This document shows positions 17,562 to 27,546 of a stretch of 64,000 nt of DNA, one piece after another. Positions within the stretch are counted from its first letter, which is position 1. Every line of letters begins with the position of its first letter. The stretch is taken from positions 124,001 to 188,000 of the forward strand of contig NZ_KK073873.1 in NCBI RefSeq assembly GCF_000585355.1, written 5' to 3'. A model generated the notes under the pieces. It made no database searches and was not told where the DNA came from. It was given only the letters and a program-made list of their open reading frames with translations. The position numbers and the translations under genes are program-made. This DNA comes from Xylanibacter oryzae DSM 17970 (GTDB taxonomy: Bacteria; Bacteroidota; Bacteroidia; Bacteroidales; Bacteroidaceae).

Positions 17562-20165
17562 ATGAATAAAAAAATTACAATTGCCTTTTGTTTGATGCTT
17601 GCTTCAACAGCATCATTCTCACAGGTCCTTCCATTCCGCAATCCAAAGTTGACAGCTGATGAGAGAGCCAAAGATTTAGTCTCTAGACTTACTCTTGATG
17701 AGAAAGCGAACCTTATGCTTGATGAGTCTCCAGCAATACCGCGTCTGAATATTGAAAGCTTTAACTGGTGGAGTGAGGCTTTACATGGAGTCGCCAATAA
17801 TAATAACGTTACAGTTTTTCCAGAGCCAATAGGAATGGCAGCGTCTTTTAATCCTGAAATGCTTTTGAGAATATACGGAGTTGTGAGCGACGAAATGCGT
17901 GCTTTGTATAATGATAATAAACGTGCAGGCAATAAAGATAAAAAATTTACTAGCCTTTCGGTGTGGACTCCAAATGTAAATATATTCCGTGATCCGCGAT
18001 GGGGAAGAGGACAGGAAACTTATGGTGAAGATCCTTATCTAACTTCTGTTATGGGTACTTCTGTGGTTAGAGGATTGCAAGGTCCTGAAAATGCGAAGTA
18101 TAGCAAATTGTATGCCTGTGCTAAGCACTTCGCTGTTCACAGTGGTCCAGAATGGAGCCGTCATGTGGCTAATCTCAATGATGTAAGTCCAAGAGACTTG
18201 TTTGAAACATATTTACCGGCATTTAAAACTTTGGTGCAGGATGCAGGGGTTAAAGAAGTGATGTGTGCATACCAGCGTCTTGATGATGAACCATGCTGTG
18301 GTAATAACAGACTTCTTCAACAAATTCTGCGTGATGAATGGGGATTTAAAGGTCTTGTAGTATCAGATTGTGGTGCTGTAAGCGATTTATGGCAAAACCA
18401 TAAGGTGTCATCTGATGCTACTCATGCTTCTGCAAAAGCAGTACTTGCTGGTACAGATGTAGAATGTGGTTTCAACTATGCTTATAAATCTGTACCCGAT
18501 GCTGTGAGACGTGGCTTGATAAGTCAAAAAGATGTTGACTTACATGTTTATCGGGCAATGAAAGGCCGCTTTGAACTTGGTGAGATGGACGATCCATCAT
18601 TAGTTCCATGGTCAAAACTTACACATAAAAATGATGTAGATACAAAGGAACATCAGGCTTTGTCACTTGATATGGCACGTCAGACTATGACTTTACTTCA
18701 AAACAATGATAATATATTACCATTGTCTAAGAATATTAAAAAGATAGCAGTTGTAGGACCTAATGCTGATGATAAGCAGTTGATGTGGGGAAATTATAAT
18801 GGAGTTCCAAGTAGTACTGTGACAATTCTTGATGGAATAAAACAAAAAGTATCCGAAAAGAATATTATATATATGAAAGGATGCGATATTGTTGAAGATA
18901 AAATGACAGATGATTATCTATCAAAATGTAACATTAATGGCAAAAAAGGAATTATTGCAACATATTGGAATAATCGTCAGCAAAAAGGTGATGCTGTTGC
19001 TACTGCACAATATACAGAACCAATTAATCTGACAACAGCAGGACAACATCAGTTTGCTAAAGGTGTTTTACTTAAAGGCTTTTCTGCCATATATGACACC
19101 AGATATAGCCCAAAAACAACAGAAGATCTAACAATAAATATCAGTTTCACCGGCAATTATATATTAAAAATTAATGGAGATACAGTTCGTCGCAATGGAT
19201 CTTGGAGAAATGTAACATCTAAGATTCCATATCACTTCGAGGCAGGCAAACAATATGATATACAACTCACTTTTGTACAGGAGAATGATTTCGCTGATGC
19301 CAGTTTAAGATTTTCTTTTGGAAAAGAAAAGGATGTTGATTATGCTAGCGTAGTAAATAAATTGAAAGGGACAGATGTCGTAATATTCTGTGGTGGTATT
19401 TCTGCTCAATTGGAAGGTGAAGAGATGCCTATTGAACTACCAGGTTTCAAAGGTGGAGATCGTACAGATATACAGTTGCCTTTATCTCAACGTCGTTTCT
19501 TACAGGCTTTAAAAGATGCCGGTAAAAAAGTGATTTTAGTTAACTGTTCAGGTTCTTGCATTGGTCTTGAACCAGAAACAAAAACTTGTGATGCAATACT
19601 ACAAGCATGGTATGCTGGTGATAAAGGCGGACAGGCTGTAGCAGATGTCCTATTTGGTGATTACAATCCTGGTGGAAAACTTCCAATAACCTTTTATAAA
19701 AGTATTAAGCAGATTCCTGATTTTGAAAACTATAGCATGAAAGGACGTACATATAGATATATGACAGAAAAGCCACTGTATCCTTTTGGTTATGGTCTAA
19801 GCTATACCTCATTTAATATAGGTAATGCCAAACTGGATAAGACTACCATTAGTAAAAATGAAAATCTAAAGATGATAGTACCTGTTTCAAATACAGGAAA
19901 AAGAGATGGCGTTGAAATTTTACAAGTATATGTACATAAGGATGGAGATGCTAATGGACCTATTAAATCTTTGAAAGCCTTTAGTAGAGTGAATTTAAAG
20001 GCAGGACAGACTGATAATGTTGAACTTAATCTGGTTCCATCTACTTTTGAATGCTTCGATGAAGGTAGTAATACAATGCGTATAACAAATGGAAATTATG
20101 AGCTGTATTATGGAACAAGTTCTTCTGATAATGATCTCAAAAAGGTAAATGTTACAATACAGTAA
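17562..20165 (+). CDS. GH3 beta-xylosidase / beta-glucosidase with PA14 insert
   Basis: 867 residues, signal peptide 1-20 (ends SFSQ). The GH3 N-terminal barrel is at about 30-370, with nucleophile Asp269 in VVSDCGAVSDLW. The (alpha/beta) sandwich at about 385-700 is interrupted by a PA14-type domain at about 465-600 (KGIIATYWNN start, SLRFSFGKEKD end). A fibronectin III-like domain closes the protein (about 760-860). This order is that of Bacteroidetes Xyl3A-type beta-xylosidases. It releases xylose from the non-reducing ends of xylo-oligosaccharides, probably in the periplasm. GH51 follows after 15 nt, so the two share an operon from promoter B. Confidence 0.88.
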   Translation: MNKKITIAFCLMLASTASFSQVLPFRNPKLTADERAKDLVSRLTLDEKANLMLDESPAIPRLNIESFNWWSEALHGVANNNNVTVFPEPIGMAASFNPEMLLRIYGVVSDEMRALYNDNKRAGNKDKKFTSLSVWTPNVNIFRDPRWGRGQETYGEDPYLTSVMGTSVVRGLQGPENAKYSKLYACAKHFAVHSGPEWSRHVANLNDVSPRDLFETYLPAFKTLVQDAGVKEVMCAYQRLDDEPCCGNNRLLQQILRDEWGFKGLVVSDCGAVSDLWQNHKVSSDATHASAKAVLAGTDVECGFNYAYKSVPDAVRRGLISQKDVDLHVYRAMKGRFELGEMDDPSLVPWSKLTHKNDVDTKEHQALSLDMARQTMTLLQNNDNILPLSKNIKKIAVVGPNADDKQLMWGNYNGVPSSTVTILDGIKQKVSEKNIIYMKGCDIVEDKMTDDYLSKCNINGKKGIIATYWNNRQQKGDAVATAQYTEPINLTTAGQHQFAKGVLLKGFSAIYDTRYSPKTTEDLTINISFTGNYILKINGDTVRRNGSWRNVTSKIPYHFEAGKQYDIQLTFVQENDFADASLRFSFGKEKDVDYASVVNKLKGTDVVIFCGGISAQLEGEEMPIELPGFKGGDRTDIQLPLSQRRFLQALKDAGKKVILVNCSGSCIGLEPETKTCDAILQAWYAGDKGGQAVADVLFGDYNPGGKLPITFYKSIKQIPDFENYSMKGRTYRYMTEKPLYPFGYGLSYTSFNIGNAKLDKTTISKNENLKMIVPVSNTGKRDGVEILQVYVHKDGDANGPIKSLKAFSRVNLKAGQTDNVELNLVPSTFECFDEGSNTMRITNGNYELYYGTSSSDNDLKKVNVTIQ

Positions 20166-20180
20166 ATTATTAAGCAAGTA

Positions 20181-22124
20181 ATGAAAAAAATATTATCTAT
20201 ATTTGCTCTTATCGCAATTTCATCTTTGTCTATGTCACAGACAAAGATGACTTTGCATTTGGACAATGCCGAAAAAAACGTTAGTCCAACTCTTTATGGT
20301 CTAATGACAGAGGAAATAAACTATTCTTATGAGGGCGGGTTGTATGCACAACTTTTGAGAAATCCTTCTTTTAAAGAGATAATAAGACATCGTATGCCTT
20401 TTCATTCGATGCCAGTTAAACCTAAGTTTTGGGAATTAACTGATTCTATTAATGCAACAATGCGTGTAGAATATAATAAAGGTGTGAATAGGGCTAACAA
20501 TAATTATCTTTCTGTTAATGTCACTAAGCCGGGAATAGAATTATTAAACAATGGCTTTTGGGGATTACCCATACATTCAGATACAGAATACAATGGCTCT
20601 TTGTTTGCAAAGGGATGTTCTTCAATAACTGTCAAATTGGAGTCTGATGATAATAAAACAGTCTATGCCCAAACAACAATAAATAATATTTCAGATGTAT
20701 GGGGAAAATATTATTTTAAATTGCTTACAAACAGTAAAGCTAAGGAAACCAAAGATGCACATTTCGTAATAACATTTAATGGGATAGGCACTTATGATCT
20801 TTCTAGAGTAACATTATTTCCTCCTACTTATAACAATAGGAAAAATGGTTTGCGTAAAGATCTTATGACAATGATGAAAGGTATGAACCCCAAATTTTTG
20901 AGGTTTCCTGGAGGAAATTATGTAGAAGGCAATAGATTCTGTGATCGTTTTGATTGGAGAAAGACAGTTGGAAACCCAGATGAACGTCCTGGACATTCAA
21001 GTCCATGGGGGTATTGGTCTACAGATGGAATGGGATTGCTGGAATTTATGCAGTGGGCAGAAGATGTTGGTGCCGAACCTTTGCTTGCTGTTTTTGCAGG
21101 ATACATACTTAATGGAGATCATGTAGAAGGAGATGCCCTTAAGCCTTTTATTCAAGATGCTCTTGACGAAATAGAATATGTAATTGGTGGAGCTGATACA
21201 AAATATGGTGCTCAGCGTATAAAAGACGGACATCAACAACCATTTCCATTGCATTATGTTGAAATAGGAAACGAAGACTTCTTTGATATAAGTGGTAGCT
21301 ATTCAGAGCGTTATCAGCAATTCTATAATGCTATAAAGGAAAAATATCCTCAGTTGAAGATAATATCAACAATAGATGGCAATGCATTGCGTACAAACGC
21401 AGAAAATCCAGATGAAATAAAATTGGATATTGTTGACGAACATTATTATCGTAACGCAAAAGATATGTACCGTTCTGCATTTCAATATGATAAATACGAT
21501 AGAAAAGGACCTAAAATATTCTGTGGAGAGTGGGCTACACGTGAAGGTAAACCTACTACTAATATGAATGCGGCACTAGGTGATGCTGTCTGGATGACCT
21601 GTTTAGAGCGTAACTCAGATTTGGTTATGGGAGCTTGTTATGCCCCTTTATTTGTAAATGTGAGCCCTGGAGCGATGCAGTGGGAGAGTGATCTTATTGG
21701 TTACGATGCGTTAAAGGCTTATGGATCACCTTCATATTATGCTCAAGTTATGTTTGGTAATAATCTTGGAAATAAGATAGTTCCAATAAATGCTGAAAAT
21801 GTTCCACTGTTTAAACTTACAGATAAATTAGGTGATACTGCACCTGAAATATATTATACAGCAACAAAAGACAGCAATAACGGACGAGTATATCTAAAAA
21901 TAGTAAATGTAACAGAAAATAAAAATGATGTACAATTAATATTAGATGGAAATAGTAAAGTAAATAAAAAAGGATATAAGATAGAACTTAAATCTTCAAA
22001 ACCAGATTTTACAAATACTATTGATAATCCTTCAAATATTATTCCTGTGAAGTCTCTAGTACGAATATCAAAGGATATGAAGATTACACTTCCACCTTAT
22101 TCTATTACAATATTGAACTTTTAG
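20181..22124 (+). CDS. GH51 alpha-L-arabinofuranosidase
   Basis: 647 residues, signal peptide 1-19 (MSQTK). An N-terminal beta-sandwich with a CBM-like part spans about 20-210, a TIM barrel about 215-520, and a C-terminal sandwich follows. The acid/base Glu365 is in YVEIGNEDFF and the nucleophile Glu450 in IFCGEWATREGK. The FLRFPGGNYVEG barrel motif is near 238. It removes arabinofuranose side chains from arabinoxylan or its oligosaccharides. It is co-transcribed with GH3 and ends at a terminator-like hairpin 22 nt downstream, before the SusC operon promoter. Confidence 0.92.
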   Translation: MKKILSIFALIAISSLSMSQTKMTLHLDNAEKNVSPTLYGLMTEEINYSYEGGLYAQLLRNPSFKEIIRHRMPFHSMPVKPKFWELTDSINATMRVEYNKGVNRANNNYLSVNVTKPGIELLNNGFWGLPIHSDTEYNGSLFAKGCSSITVKLESDDNKTVYAQTTINNISDVWGKYYFKLLTNSKAKETKDAHFVITFNGIGTYDLSRVTLFPPTYNNRKNGLRKDLMTMMKGMNPKFLRFPGGNYVEGNRFCDRFDWRKTVGNPDERPGHSSPWGYWSTDGMGLLEFMQWAEDVGAEPLLAVFAGYILNGDHVEGDALKPFIQDALDEIEYVIGGADTKYGAQRIKDGHQQPFPLHYVEIGNEDFFDISGSYSERYQQFYNAIKEKYPQLKIISTIDGNALRTNAENPDEIKLDIVDEHYYRNAKDMYRSAFQYDKYDRKGPKIFCGEWATREGKPTTNMNAALGDAVWMTCLERNSDLVMGACYAPLFVNVSPGAMQWESDLIGYDALKAYGSPSYYAQVMFGNNLGNKIVPINAENVPLFKLTDKLGDTAPEIYYTATKDSNNGRVYLKIVNVTENKNDVQLILDGNSKVNKKGYKIELKSSKPDFTNTIDNPSNIIPVKSLVRISKDMKITLPPYSITILNF

Positions 22125-22145
22125 CTTTTTATAATAAATAATTTT

Positions 22146-22195
22146 AAGGCTGTGTTAAAAACATTAACAATATTTTGCGCAGCCTTATTATTTTG
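22146..22195 (+). terminator. Terminator-like hairpin after GH51
   Basis: AAGGCTG (22146-22152) pairs with CAGCCTT (22180-22186) around a 27-nt loop, followed by a T-rich tract. It separates the GH3-GH51 unit from the xus operon. Confidence 0.6.
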
Positions 22196-22274
22196 TTGTT
22201 TTATATGTTAATTTGCATTATATTCCGTCGATCATTATATATACAGTGCTATATTTTAACATAATAAGTGTATT

Positions 22275-22340
22275 GGTTACATGAAATAAAGTTCGTGTAA
22301 CATTATAAAACATCAGAATGTTATAAACTTCATACTTTTG
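22275..22340 (+). promoter_or_regulatory. Regulon promoter C (xus operon)
   Basis: GGTTACA (22275-22281), 14 bp, TGTAACA (22296-22302), 30 bp, TACTTTTG (22333-22340); the ATG follows at 22393. A further TGTTATA at 22319-22325 may be chance. It should drive the six-gene operon through GH10. Confidence 0.75.
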
Positions 22341-22392
22341 CAAACGATTTCTAATTATATAATCAAATCTAATATGTATTAAATTATTAACA

Positions 22393-25300
22393 ATGAAACA
22401 TGTAAAACTATTATTCGTAAGAGTTTTTCCCGTTGTGGTGTTGCTGATGGCGTTTTGCCTGAACATGCATGCCCAGTCGGGAATTACAATTAAAGGTGTA
22501 GTAACGGATCAGAAGAATGAGTCCGTTATTGGTGCATCTGTTGTCGTGAAAGGGCGTCCTGGGCTTGGAACTATATCCGACCTAGACGGACATTTTACTA
22601 TTTCAGTGCCTAATGCGAATTCTGTTATCGTCATTTCTTATGTCGGAATGAAATCAAAGGAAATGAAGGTAGGCGGTATGCGAAACTTCAAAGTTGTTCT
22701 TGATGATGACAACACTCAACTCGGTGAATTGGTCGTAGTTGGTTATGGCCAGCAGAAAAAAGCCAGTGTTGTAGGTGCAATCACTCAAACTACAGGAGAC
22801 GTGTTGAAACGTGCTGCAGGTGTTAACGACATTGGTTCTGCACTAACTGGTAATTTACCTGGTGTCGTTACTACAGCTAGCTCGGGTATGCCAGGTGCAG
22901 AAGAGCCTAAAATTGTTATTCGTAGTGCTTCTTCTTGGAACAATAGTGATCCTCTTGTTCTTGTAGATGGAATTGAACGCCCTATGAGTAGTGTGGATAT
23001 TAGTTCTGTAAAGACAATCTCTGTATTGAAAGATGCTTCTGCAACAGCCGTTTATGGTGTTAAGGGTGCTAATGGCGTAATTCTTATAACTACAAAGCGT
23101 GGTGAAGAAGGCCGGGCTAAAATAGATGTAAGTGCAACAATGACAGTGAAGGCTCCTTCATATTTGCCTTCAAAATATGATTCATATGATGCTCTTATGT
23201 ACCGAAATACTGCTATTGAACATGAGTTGCCAATATCTCCTGATTCTTGGAGCAAAATTACTCCACAATCAACTATAGATATGTATCGCGACCAAACAAC
23301 AACAGCCCAACGTGAACGCTATCCAAATGTAGATTGGCAAAAAACTTTATTTAAAGATTACTGTATGTCATATAATGCGAATGTTAATATTTCAGGAGGT
23401 ACAAAGTTCGTGAAGTATTTCGTTGCTACTGATTATGTACATGAAGGTGACCTTTATAGGCAAATTGATAATGGCCGTGGATATAATTCTGGATACGGAT
23501 TTAATCGTTTAAATGTACGTAGTAACCTTGACTTCCAGTTGACAAAAACAACAGTTTTCAAAATGAACTTAGCAGGTTCTGCAGGTACAAGTAAATCTCC
23601 TTGGAGTAATTCCGGTCAGTCAGATTGGCAGATAGCTCAACAGTGGGCAGGAGCATATAATATAGCTCCAGATGTTTTCTTACCAGTATACTCTGATGGT
23701 TCTTGGGGATATTATCCTAATGGCGTAAATGTTTCAAACTCTGCTGAGGGTGTCTCAATTTCCGGTGTAGCAGAGACAACTACAACAAGAATAAATACAG
23801 ACTTTACTCTAGAACAAGACTTGAGCTTTATTACAAAAGGTTTAAGAGCAAGTGGTATGATCGCTTGGGATAACACATTCGTTGAGGGGTCACGTGGTGT
23901 ATCTGACTTATATAATGATCCTCAGCATAAATGGATTGATCCTGCTACAGGAACAGTTTATTATAAAACAGCTTTTGACAACAATAACAAGTTTGATTAT
24001 CAGCAAGGAGTTCTATGGTCTACATCAGGTGGTTCTGTCAATGATTATGCTACACAGCGTAATCTAAATTACCAGTTACAGTTAAACTGGGGCCGTGATT
24101 TTGGTAAGCATAATGTTACAGCAATGGGATTATTTGCACGTCAACAATATGCTACAGGTAGTGAAGTTCCACATTATCGTGAAGACTGGGTATTCCGTAC
24201 TACTTATAATTATGCAGATAAATATTTTGTTGAATATAATGGAGCATATAATGGTTCGGAAAAGTTTAGTAAAGATAATCGTTTTGCTTTCTTTAATTCA
24301 GGTGCTTTAGGATGGATGATATCAGAAGAAAAATTTATAAAAGATAATCTGAAATTTCTTGACATGTTGAAGATCAGGGCTTCTTATGGTGAAATTGGTG
24401 ATGATAATGTAGGAAGTCGTTGGCTGTATATGTCTCAATGGGCATATGGTGGCACAACAGCATGGACTAGTAGTGGTTATAATTCTCGTGAGGAGAGCCC
24501 TTATACATGGTATAGAGAGGCTTCTGTAGGTAACCCAAATGTAAAGTGGGAAACCGTAAAGAAAACGAACTTAGGTATTGATTATGCTTTCTTGAATGGA
24601 ATGTTTGCTGGTAGTGTTGATTTCTTCCATGATAAGCGTTTTGACATCCTTGTAGGAGGTTCTGACCGTTCTGTACCTTCATATTATGGAAATACAGCTC
24701 CAACAGCTAACTTAGGTCAAGTTACTACTCATGGATATGAGTTTGAATTACGCTTTAATAAAAACATTAATAGAGATTTGCATATTTGGGCTAATTTCAA
24801 TATGACACATGCTGTTAACAAGATTCTTGTTAAAGATGACCCAGAATTACTTCCTGCATATCAAAAGCAAGCTGGATATAGTATGGGACAATATAAATCA
24901 TATATAAGCTCTGGGCATACGAATACCTATGACCAAATCTATGGCAGTACTAAGCATGATGCAAATGATGCTTCAAAATTACCAGGAGATTATAATATCA
25001 TTGACTTTAATGCAGATGGTGTAATTGATAGTAAAGATCAGGTTCCTTATGGATATTCTAGTACACCACAAAACACATATAATGCTACAATTGGATTTGA
25101 ATGGAAAGGGTTTAGTGGCTTTGTTCAGTTCTATGGCGTAACTAATGTTACACGTGATGTTGTCCTTACAAGTTTCGCGGGTAATCTTGATAACGTGTAT
25201 GATCAAGGTGCATGGTGGTCTAAATACTCCGATGGAGATGTCGTTGTTCCTCGTTGGAATTCAAAGACAAGCTATAACGATGCGACTCAATACCTTTATG

Positions 25301-25527
25301 ATGGATCTTATATACGTCTAAAGAATGCTGAGGTAGCATATACATTCAATAACCAACTTACTAAAAAACTTGGTATTTCTAATCTTAAGATATTTATTAA
25401 TGGTAATAACCTCTGGATGTGGTCAAGAATGCCTGATGACCGTGAGATGAATAATTCATTTGGAGGTTCTGTCGGAGCTTATCCAACAATGAAGCGTTAC
25501 AATTTAGGCATAAAATTCTCATTATAA
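22393..25527 (+). CDS. xusA: SusC-like TonB-dependent xylo-oligosaccharide transporter, first pair
   Basis: 1044 residues. A signal peptide ends about residue 27 (MHAQS). A carboxypeptidase-like regulatory domain follows (about 30-105, ITIKGVVTDQKNESVIGASVVVKG), then a TonB-box-like GELVVVGYGQQ at about 113. Next come the plug (NGVILITTKRG near 230) and a 22-strand barrel ending in an aromatic-rich NLGIKFSL. SusC proteins are outer-membrane importers of oligosaccharides capped by their SusD partner. The gene starts the operon under promoter C, with susD 4 nt downstream. The name follows the P. bryantii cluster whose order is the same; identity was not tested. Confidence 0.92.
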   Translation: MKHVKLLFVRVFPVVVLLMAFCLNMHAQSGITIKGVVTDQKNESVIGASVVVKGRPGLGTISDLDGHFTISVPNANSVIVISYVGMKSKEMKVGGMRNFKVVLDDDNTQLGELVVVGYGQQKKASVVGAITQTTGDVLKRAAGVNDIGSALTGNLPGVVTTASSGMPGAEEPKIVIRSASSWNNSDPLVLVDGIERPMSSVDISSVKTISVLKDASATAVYGVKGANGVILITTKRGEEGRAKIDVSATMTVKAPSYLPSKYDSYDALMYRNTAIEHELPISPDSWSKITPQSTIDMYRDQTTTAQRERYPNVDWQKTLFKDYCMSYNANVNISGGTKFVKYFVATDYVHEGDLYRQIDNGRGYNSGYGFNRLNVRSNLDFQLTKTTVFKMNLAGSAGTSKSPWSNSGQSDWQIAQQWAGAYNIAPDVFLPVYSDGSWGYYPNGVNVSNSAEGVSISGVAETTTTRINTDFTLEQDLSFITKGLRASGMIAWDNTFVEGSRGVSDLYNDPQHKWIDPATGTVYYKTAFDNNNKFDYQQGVLWSTSGGSVNDYATQRNLNYQLQLNWGRDFGKHNVTAMGLFARQQYATGSEVPHYREDWVFRTTYNYADKYFVEYNGAYNGSEKFSKDNRFAFFNSGALGWMISEEKFIKDNLKFLDMLKIRASYGEIGDDNVGSRWLYMSQWAYGGTTAWTSSGYNSREESPYTWYREASVGNPNVKWETVKKTNLGIDYAFLNGMFAGSVDFFHDKRFDILVGGSDRSVPSYYGNTAPTANLGQVTTHGYEFELRFNKNINRDLHIWANFNMTHAVNKILVKDDPELLPAYQKQAGYSMGQYKSYISSGHTNTYDQIYGSTKHDANDASKLPGDYNIIDFNADGVIDSKDQVPYGYSSTPQNTYNATIGFEWKGFSGFVQFYGVTNVTRDVVLTSFAGNLDNVYDQGAWWSKYSDGDVVVPRWNSKTSYNDATQYLYDGSYIRLKNAEVAYTFNNQLTKKLGISNLKIFINGNNLWMWSRMPDDREMNNSFGGSVGAYPTMKRYNLGIKFSL

Positions 25528-25531
25528 ATAA

Positions 25532-27505
25532 ATGAAAATGAAAAAAATATATAAAAACATCTTATGCGGTGGACTTTTATTGTTTGCTTTAGGACTTACA
25601 TCATGTGAGTCTTATCTAGACAAATCAGCCGATTCTACTGTATCAGACACAGAAGCATATAAAAACTTTACGAATTTCCAAGGATTTGTAGAGGAAATGT
25701 ATAATTGCATTCCTGATAAGTTGAAAAACTATTGGAATACTTCTTGGAACTGGGGAGATGATGAGGTAATGGATTCTGAATCATCATGGCGTACTTTAAA
25801 TCAATTTGATCAGGGTAACTTCTGGGCTTGGCAAGCTGAACATCAGTCTCAACCTGAAAACTGGCTTGACAAATCAAGTACGAATCCTTCTTCTACGGAT
25901 AAATTTAGCCATGCTTTGTGGCCTCATGCTTGGTATTGCATACGTAAATGTAATCTAGGTCTTGCAAATCTTGACAAGATGACAGATGCAACAGATGAGG
26001 AAAAAAATCTTATAGCAGGTCAGCTATATTTCTTCCGTGCATGGTGGCATTTTGAACTAATGGAATGGTTTGGAGGACTCCCATATATTACTAAAGTTTT
26101 ACCTGGTGATCAAAAGCTTACATTGCCTCGTTTAACATATCAACAATGTGCTGATAGTGCTGCTATTGATTTTCAAAAAGCAGTTGATCTATTGCCAATA
26201 AATTGGGATAATACAACTATTGGTAAGGCTACTATGGGTAAAAACGCTTTGCGTATCAATAAGATTATGGCTTTAGGCTACCTAGGTAAAAACTATTTAT
26301 GGGCAGGAAGTCCTCTTATGAAGAATGGTGCTCAAACAGGTGGAGCTAATACATATACTTATGATCAGACATATTGTAAAAAGGCAGCCGATGCATTTGG
26401 TCAATTACTTTCATTAGTAGAAAGTGGTCAAACACAATATGCTTTGGCTGAATTCAATTATAAGGATATATATAATCACAAGAAATCCGATGATGCAACT
26501 ACATGCTTTAGTGATATCTTTAGTAAGTCAGGACAGAGCGGAATGCCGGGCACTTGTGAGGCAATATTCTGTGGACCTTCTACAGACGCATGGGGATCAA
26601 GTTGGGGATCAAATAAAACATTTGGCCCAACTGTTGCAGGTGTTGTTGATCCGGGAGCTACACATATGCCAACAGCTAATTATATAAATTATGCTTATGG
26701 TATGGCAAATGGTTTACCTATAACTGACCCTGATTCAGGTTTTGACCCTACACATCCATTCAAAAACCGTGATCCACGTTTTTATCATGATATTGTTTTT
26801 GATGGTTTCAAGTATGTAAACGGAACAATGACTGATAAAACAGAATATCTTCGTTATTGTGGTTTGAATTCAGATGGAACTATGCGTGATGCAAAGACGG
26901 GTAGTCGTACTGGTTATTTCTATCAGAAATTGTGTCCTCACATTTGTAATCATTTTGATGGAGGATATGACTGGCCTGGAACTCATCTATATTTACCATA
27001 TATGAGATTGGCTGATATTTATCTAATGTATGCAGAAGCTTGTGCTGCTACAGATGGAGCGACAGGCAAATCTACAAATTTCTCAAAAACTGCGGAAGAT
27101 GCAATCAATACACTCCGCGATCGTGTAGGCGAAGCACATGTTAATGCTAAGTTTGAAGGAAACAAACAGAAGTTTATGGATGAAGTTAGACGTGAACGTG
27201 CTGTAGAACTGTCATTCGAAGGATTCCGTTTTAATGACTTACAGAGATGGTTGTTATTGACAGAGGCTCCATACACAGTAAAAACCTCTCAAGAATTCAA
27301 TCGTGTAAGTGGAAGCGAGAAGGATGCAAATGGAGTTTATACTAATAACTGGTATAAAAATAATGATCCTCGTAACGCTGAAGTTTCAGGTTTAACAGAA
27401 AATACTATATTGACTCGTAAATTCTCTGCGAAACATTATTGGCTTCCTCTAAAGGTTAATGATACCTCAATGTATCCTGAATTCGGTCAAAACTATGGAT
27501 GGTAA
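25532..27505 (+). CDS. xusB: SusD-like surface glycan-binding lipoprotein, first pair
   Basis: 657 residues. A lipoprotein signal peptide with lipobox LTSC has its Cys at about residue 26. The SusD/RagB fold is helical with TPR-like repeats: the N-terminal part holds ARAWWHFELMEWFGGLPY-type helices (about 165-190). The C-terminal region ends with LPYMRLADIYLMYAEACA and VRRERAVELSFEGFRFNDLQRW, both classic SusD motifs. It caps XusA and delivers xylan fragments to it. Either of two ATGs (25532 or 25538) could be the start. It lies 4 nt after xusA. Confidence 0.92.
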   Translation: MKMKKIYKNILCGGLLLFALGLTSCESYLDKSADSTVSDTEAYKNFTNFQGFVEEMYNCIPDKLKNYWNTSWNWGDDEVMDSESSWRTLNQFDQGNFWAWQAEHQSQPENWLDKSSTNPSSTDKFSHALWPHAWYCIRKCNLGLANLDKMTDATDEEKNLIAGQLYFFRAWWHFELMEWFGGLPYITKVLPGDQKLTLPRLTYQQCADSAAIDFQKAVDLLPINWDNTTIGKATMGKNALRINKIMALGYLGKNYLWAGSPLMKNGAQTGGANTYTYDQTYCKKAADAFGQLLSLVESGQTQYALAEFNYKDIYNHKKSDDATTCFSDIFSKSGQSGMPGTCEAIFCGPSTDAWGSSWGSNKTFGPTVAGVVDPGATHMPTANYINYAYGMANGLPITDPDSGFDPTHPFKNRDPRFYHDIVFDGFKYVNGTMTDKTEYLRYCGLNSDGTMRDAKTGSRTGYFYQKLCPHICNHFDGGYDWPGTHLYLPYMRLADIYLMYAEACAATDGATGKSTNFSKTAEDAINTLRDRVGEAHVNAKFEGNKQKFMDEVRRERAVELSFEGFRFNDLQRWLLLTEAPYTVKTSQEFNRVSGSEKDANGVYTNNWYKNNDPRNAEVSGLTENTILTRKFSAKHYWLPLKVNDTSMYPEFGQNYGW

Positions 27506-27546
27506 TATATTAAATGCATAATTAATAATTCATAATGCATATAACA

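Noticed and set aside
22319..22325. TGTTATA as the second half-site of the xus operator
   Set aside because: It gives a 16-bp gap and too little distance to the -7 box; GGTTACA/TGTAACA fits the spacing of the other five.
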